In this document: positions 62,643 through 64,000 of the stretch, piece by piece | Layout of the letters: each line of letters opens with the position of its first letter | Position numbering within the stretch: position 1 is the first letter of the stretch | DNA from: Paraspadella gotoi | Lineage: Eukaryota > Chaetognatha | Direction: 5' to 3' | Assembly: GCA_051294375.1 (NCBI GenBank) | Contig: CM119266.1 | Location: 7,500,028 to 7,564,027, forward strand | Length of the DNA stretch: 64,000 bases | The notes under the pieces: generated by a model | What the model was told of the DNA's origin: nothing | Databases searched by the model: none | What the model saw: the letters and a program-made list of their open reading frames with translations, nothing else | Program-made: the position numbers and the translations under genes

Positions 62643-62879
62643 CGTTCAGTGATTGAACGGTCCCGTCATCAATTGTCGATGTCGAGGAAGATGAGGAGGA
62701 GGGGTAGGAGGAAGAGGAAGAGGAAGAGGGGGAGGAGGAGCGGTTTTGAGGATCGCAATTGGTTGGAAATTCGCGCGTAGATTTGATTTGGTCGCGACGC
62801 GCGTCTGCGGCGGCGGAGGAGACAAAGTCACCACAAAAAAAAACGCTCATTATGTCGCGTACGAAAACAAAATAGCAAG

Positions 62880-63577
62880 AAGCTGTTTTTGATTAAATGG
62901 ACAAGTAAGCTTAAAGTTTATGGTTAAATGGATAGCGTAAGCGAAAAGCAATTAATTAAGTGGACAAAAGTAAGCGGGAAGCATTTAATTAAGTGGACAA
63001 AGTAAGAAGAGAGAGATTTCAATCTAATTGATGTTTAAATTAAGCGCAACTCCCAGCTTACTGTGCCCATTTAATCTAAAACTTCCCCGCTACTTCGTCT
63101 TTAATCTAAGCTTTCGGACTACTTGAGTCCATGTTGAACGAAAGCTTCCCGCTTACTTTGTCCAATCAATCAAAAATCTTCCCCTTACTTTGTCCATTTA
63201 ATCAAAAATACTTCTCGCTTACTTTGTTCACATCAATCAAAAATCGTCCCACTTACTTTTTCCAATCAATCAAAGAGATTCCCGCTTACTTTGTCCATCA
63301 ATCAAAAGCTTCTCATTTACTATGTCCATCTCTAACATCAAGAAGCTTTCATCGCTCGACTTGTCCAGATAAAGTCAAAAGCTTCCCCTTATCTTGTCGC
63401 ATTTAAAAATATAACTTTCCGCATCTCTTATGTCAAATCTAACCAACAAAGCTTCCCGCTTACCTTTGTCCATTTTAACATACTAACGTAAAGCTTTACT
63501 GCGTTTTATTAATCAACAAGAACTTCCCGCTTCCTTTCTGTAACGGCAGCTAATTAACACATGCTCCCGCTTACTCA
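62880..63577. repeat. ~32-bp minisatellite with an orientation switch
   Basis: Repeats of a unit containing AAGCTTCCCGCTTACTTTGT followed by CCATTTAATCAA. From about 63040 to 63577 there are about fifteen diverged units on the plus strand; from 62885 to 63010 four units run reversed (GGACAAAGTAAGCGGGAAGC). The switch is near 63010-63045. Units are diverged and of uneven length, so this is not a CRISPR array. It runs into the terminal gap. Confidence 0.85.
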
Positions 63578-64000
63578 NNNNNNNNNNNNNNNNNNNNNNN
63601 NNNNNNNNNNNNNNNNNNNNNNNNNNNNNNNNNNNNNNNNNNNNNNNNNNNNNNNNNNNNNNNNNNNNNNNNNNNNNNNNNNNNNNNNNNNNNNNNNNNN
63701 NNNNNNNNNNNNNNNNNNNNNNNNNNNNNNNNNNNNNNNNNNNNNNNNNNNNNNNNNNNNNNNNNNNNNNNNNNNNNNNNNNNNNNNNNNNNNNNNNNNN
63801 NNNNNNNNNNNNNNNNNNNNNNNNNNNNNNNNNNNNNNNNNNNNNNNNNNNNNNNNNNNNNNNNNNNNNNNNNNNNNNNNNNNNNNNNNNNNNNNNNNNN
63901 NNNNNNNNNNNNNNNNNNNNNNNNNNNNNNNNNNNNNNNNNNNNNNNNNNNNNNNNNNNNNNNNNNNNNNNNNNNNNNNNNNNNNNNNNNNNNNNNNNNN
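63578..64000. other. N gap to the window end
   Basis: 423 undetermined bases; the minisatellite probably continues into it. Confidence 0.95.

Noticed and set aside
62880-63577. CRISPR-like repeat array
   Set aside because: Units are diverged, of uneven length and without distinct spacers, and the genome is eukaryotic.

Overview
The window is eukaryotic nuclear DNA, most likely from a bilaterian invertebrate. The evidence is short multi-exon genes with GT-AG introns, a eukaryotic tRNA gene, abundant GA/CT, GAAA, ATTG, ATTC, GATA and CGT microsatellites, tRNA-derived SINE-like repeats, and animal gene families (failed-axon-connections, CYP2-clan-like P450, SLC34 phosphate transporter, C1q domain). 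I cannot name the species. No prokaryotic operon, CRISPR array or virus is visible. Layout: 1-930 is the C-terminal exon of a Gln/His/Pro-rich protein. 0.9-24 kb is gene-poor, with repeats, gaps and several large direct or inverted duplications. 25-33 kb holds two tandem fax-like genes; the first is damaged and its first exons are present twice. 33.4-37.8 kb is an eight-exon P450 whose fourth intron hosts an antisense tRNA-Asp(GTC). 38.5-44.6 kb is a nine-exon SLC34 Na/phosphate cotransporter on the minus strand, convergent with the P450. 45-55.8 kb holds two noisy inverted copies of that SLC34 locus. 59.0-62.6 kb is a C1q-domain gene on the minus strand. The end is a ~32-bp minisatellite running into an N gap. 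The genes are not an operon: a fax-like pair (GST/metaxin-like fold), a microsomal monooxygenase, a phosphate transporter and a secreted-type C1q protein share no pathway. The strongest large-scale signal concerns assembly. All six gaps of exactly 25 N lie next to a duplicated or palindromic segment whose second copy carries many small indels, and two 1,764-bp blocks are identical and each ends at a 25-N gap. This looks like gap filling with uncorrected long reads, so copies in those intervals should not be counted as genes. The best biological leads are two SINE-like families, a minisatellite that repeats an SLC34 exon end plus its 5' splice site, three presence/absence insertions with transposon-like ends, a hAT-like terminal repeat, and the nested tRNA.
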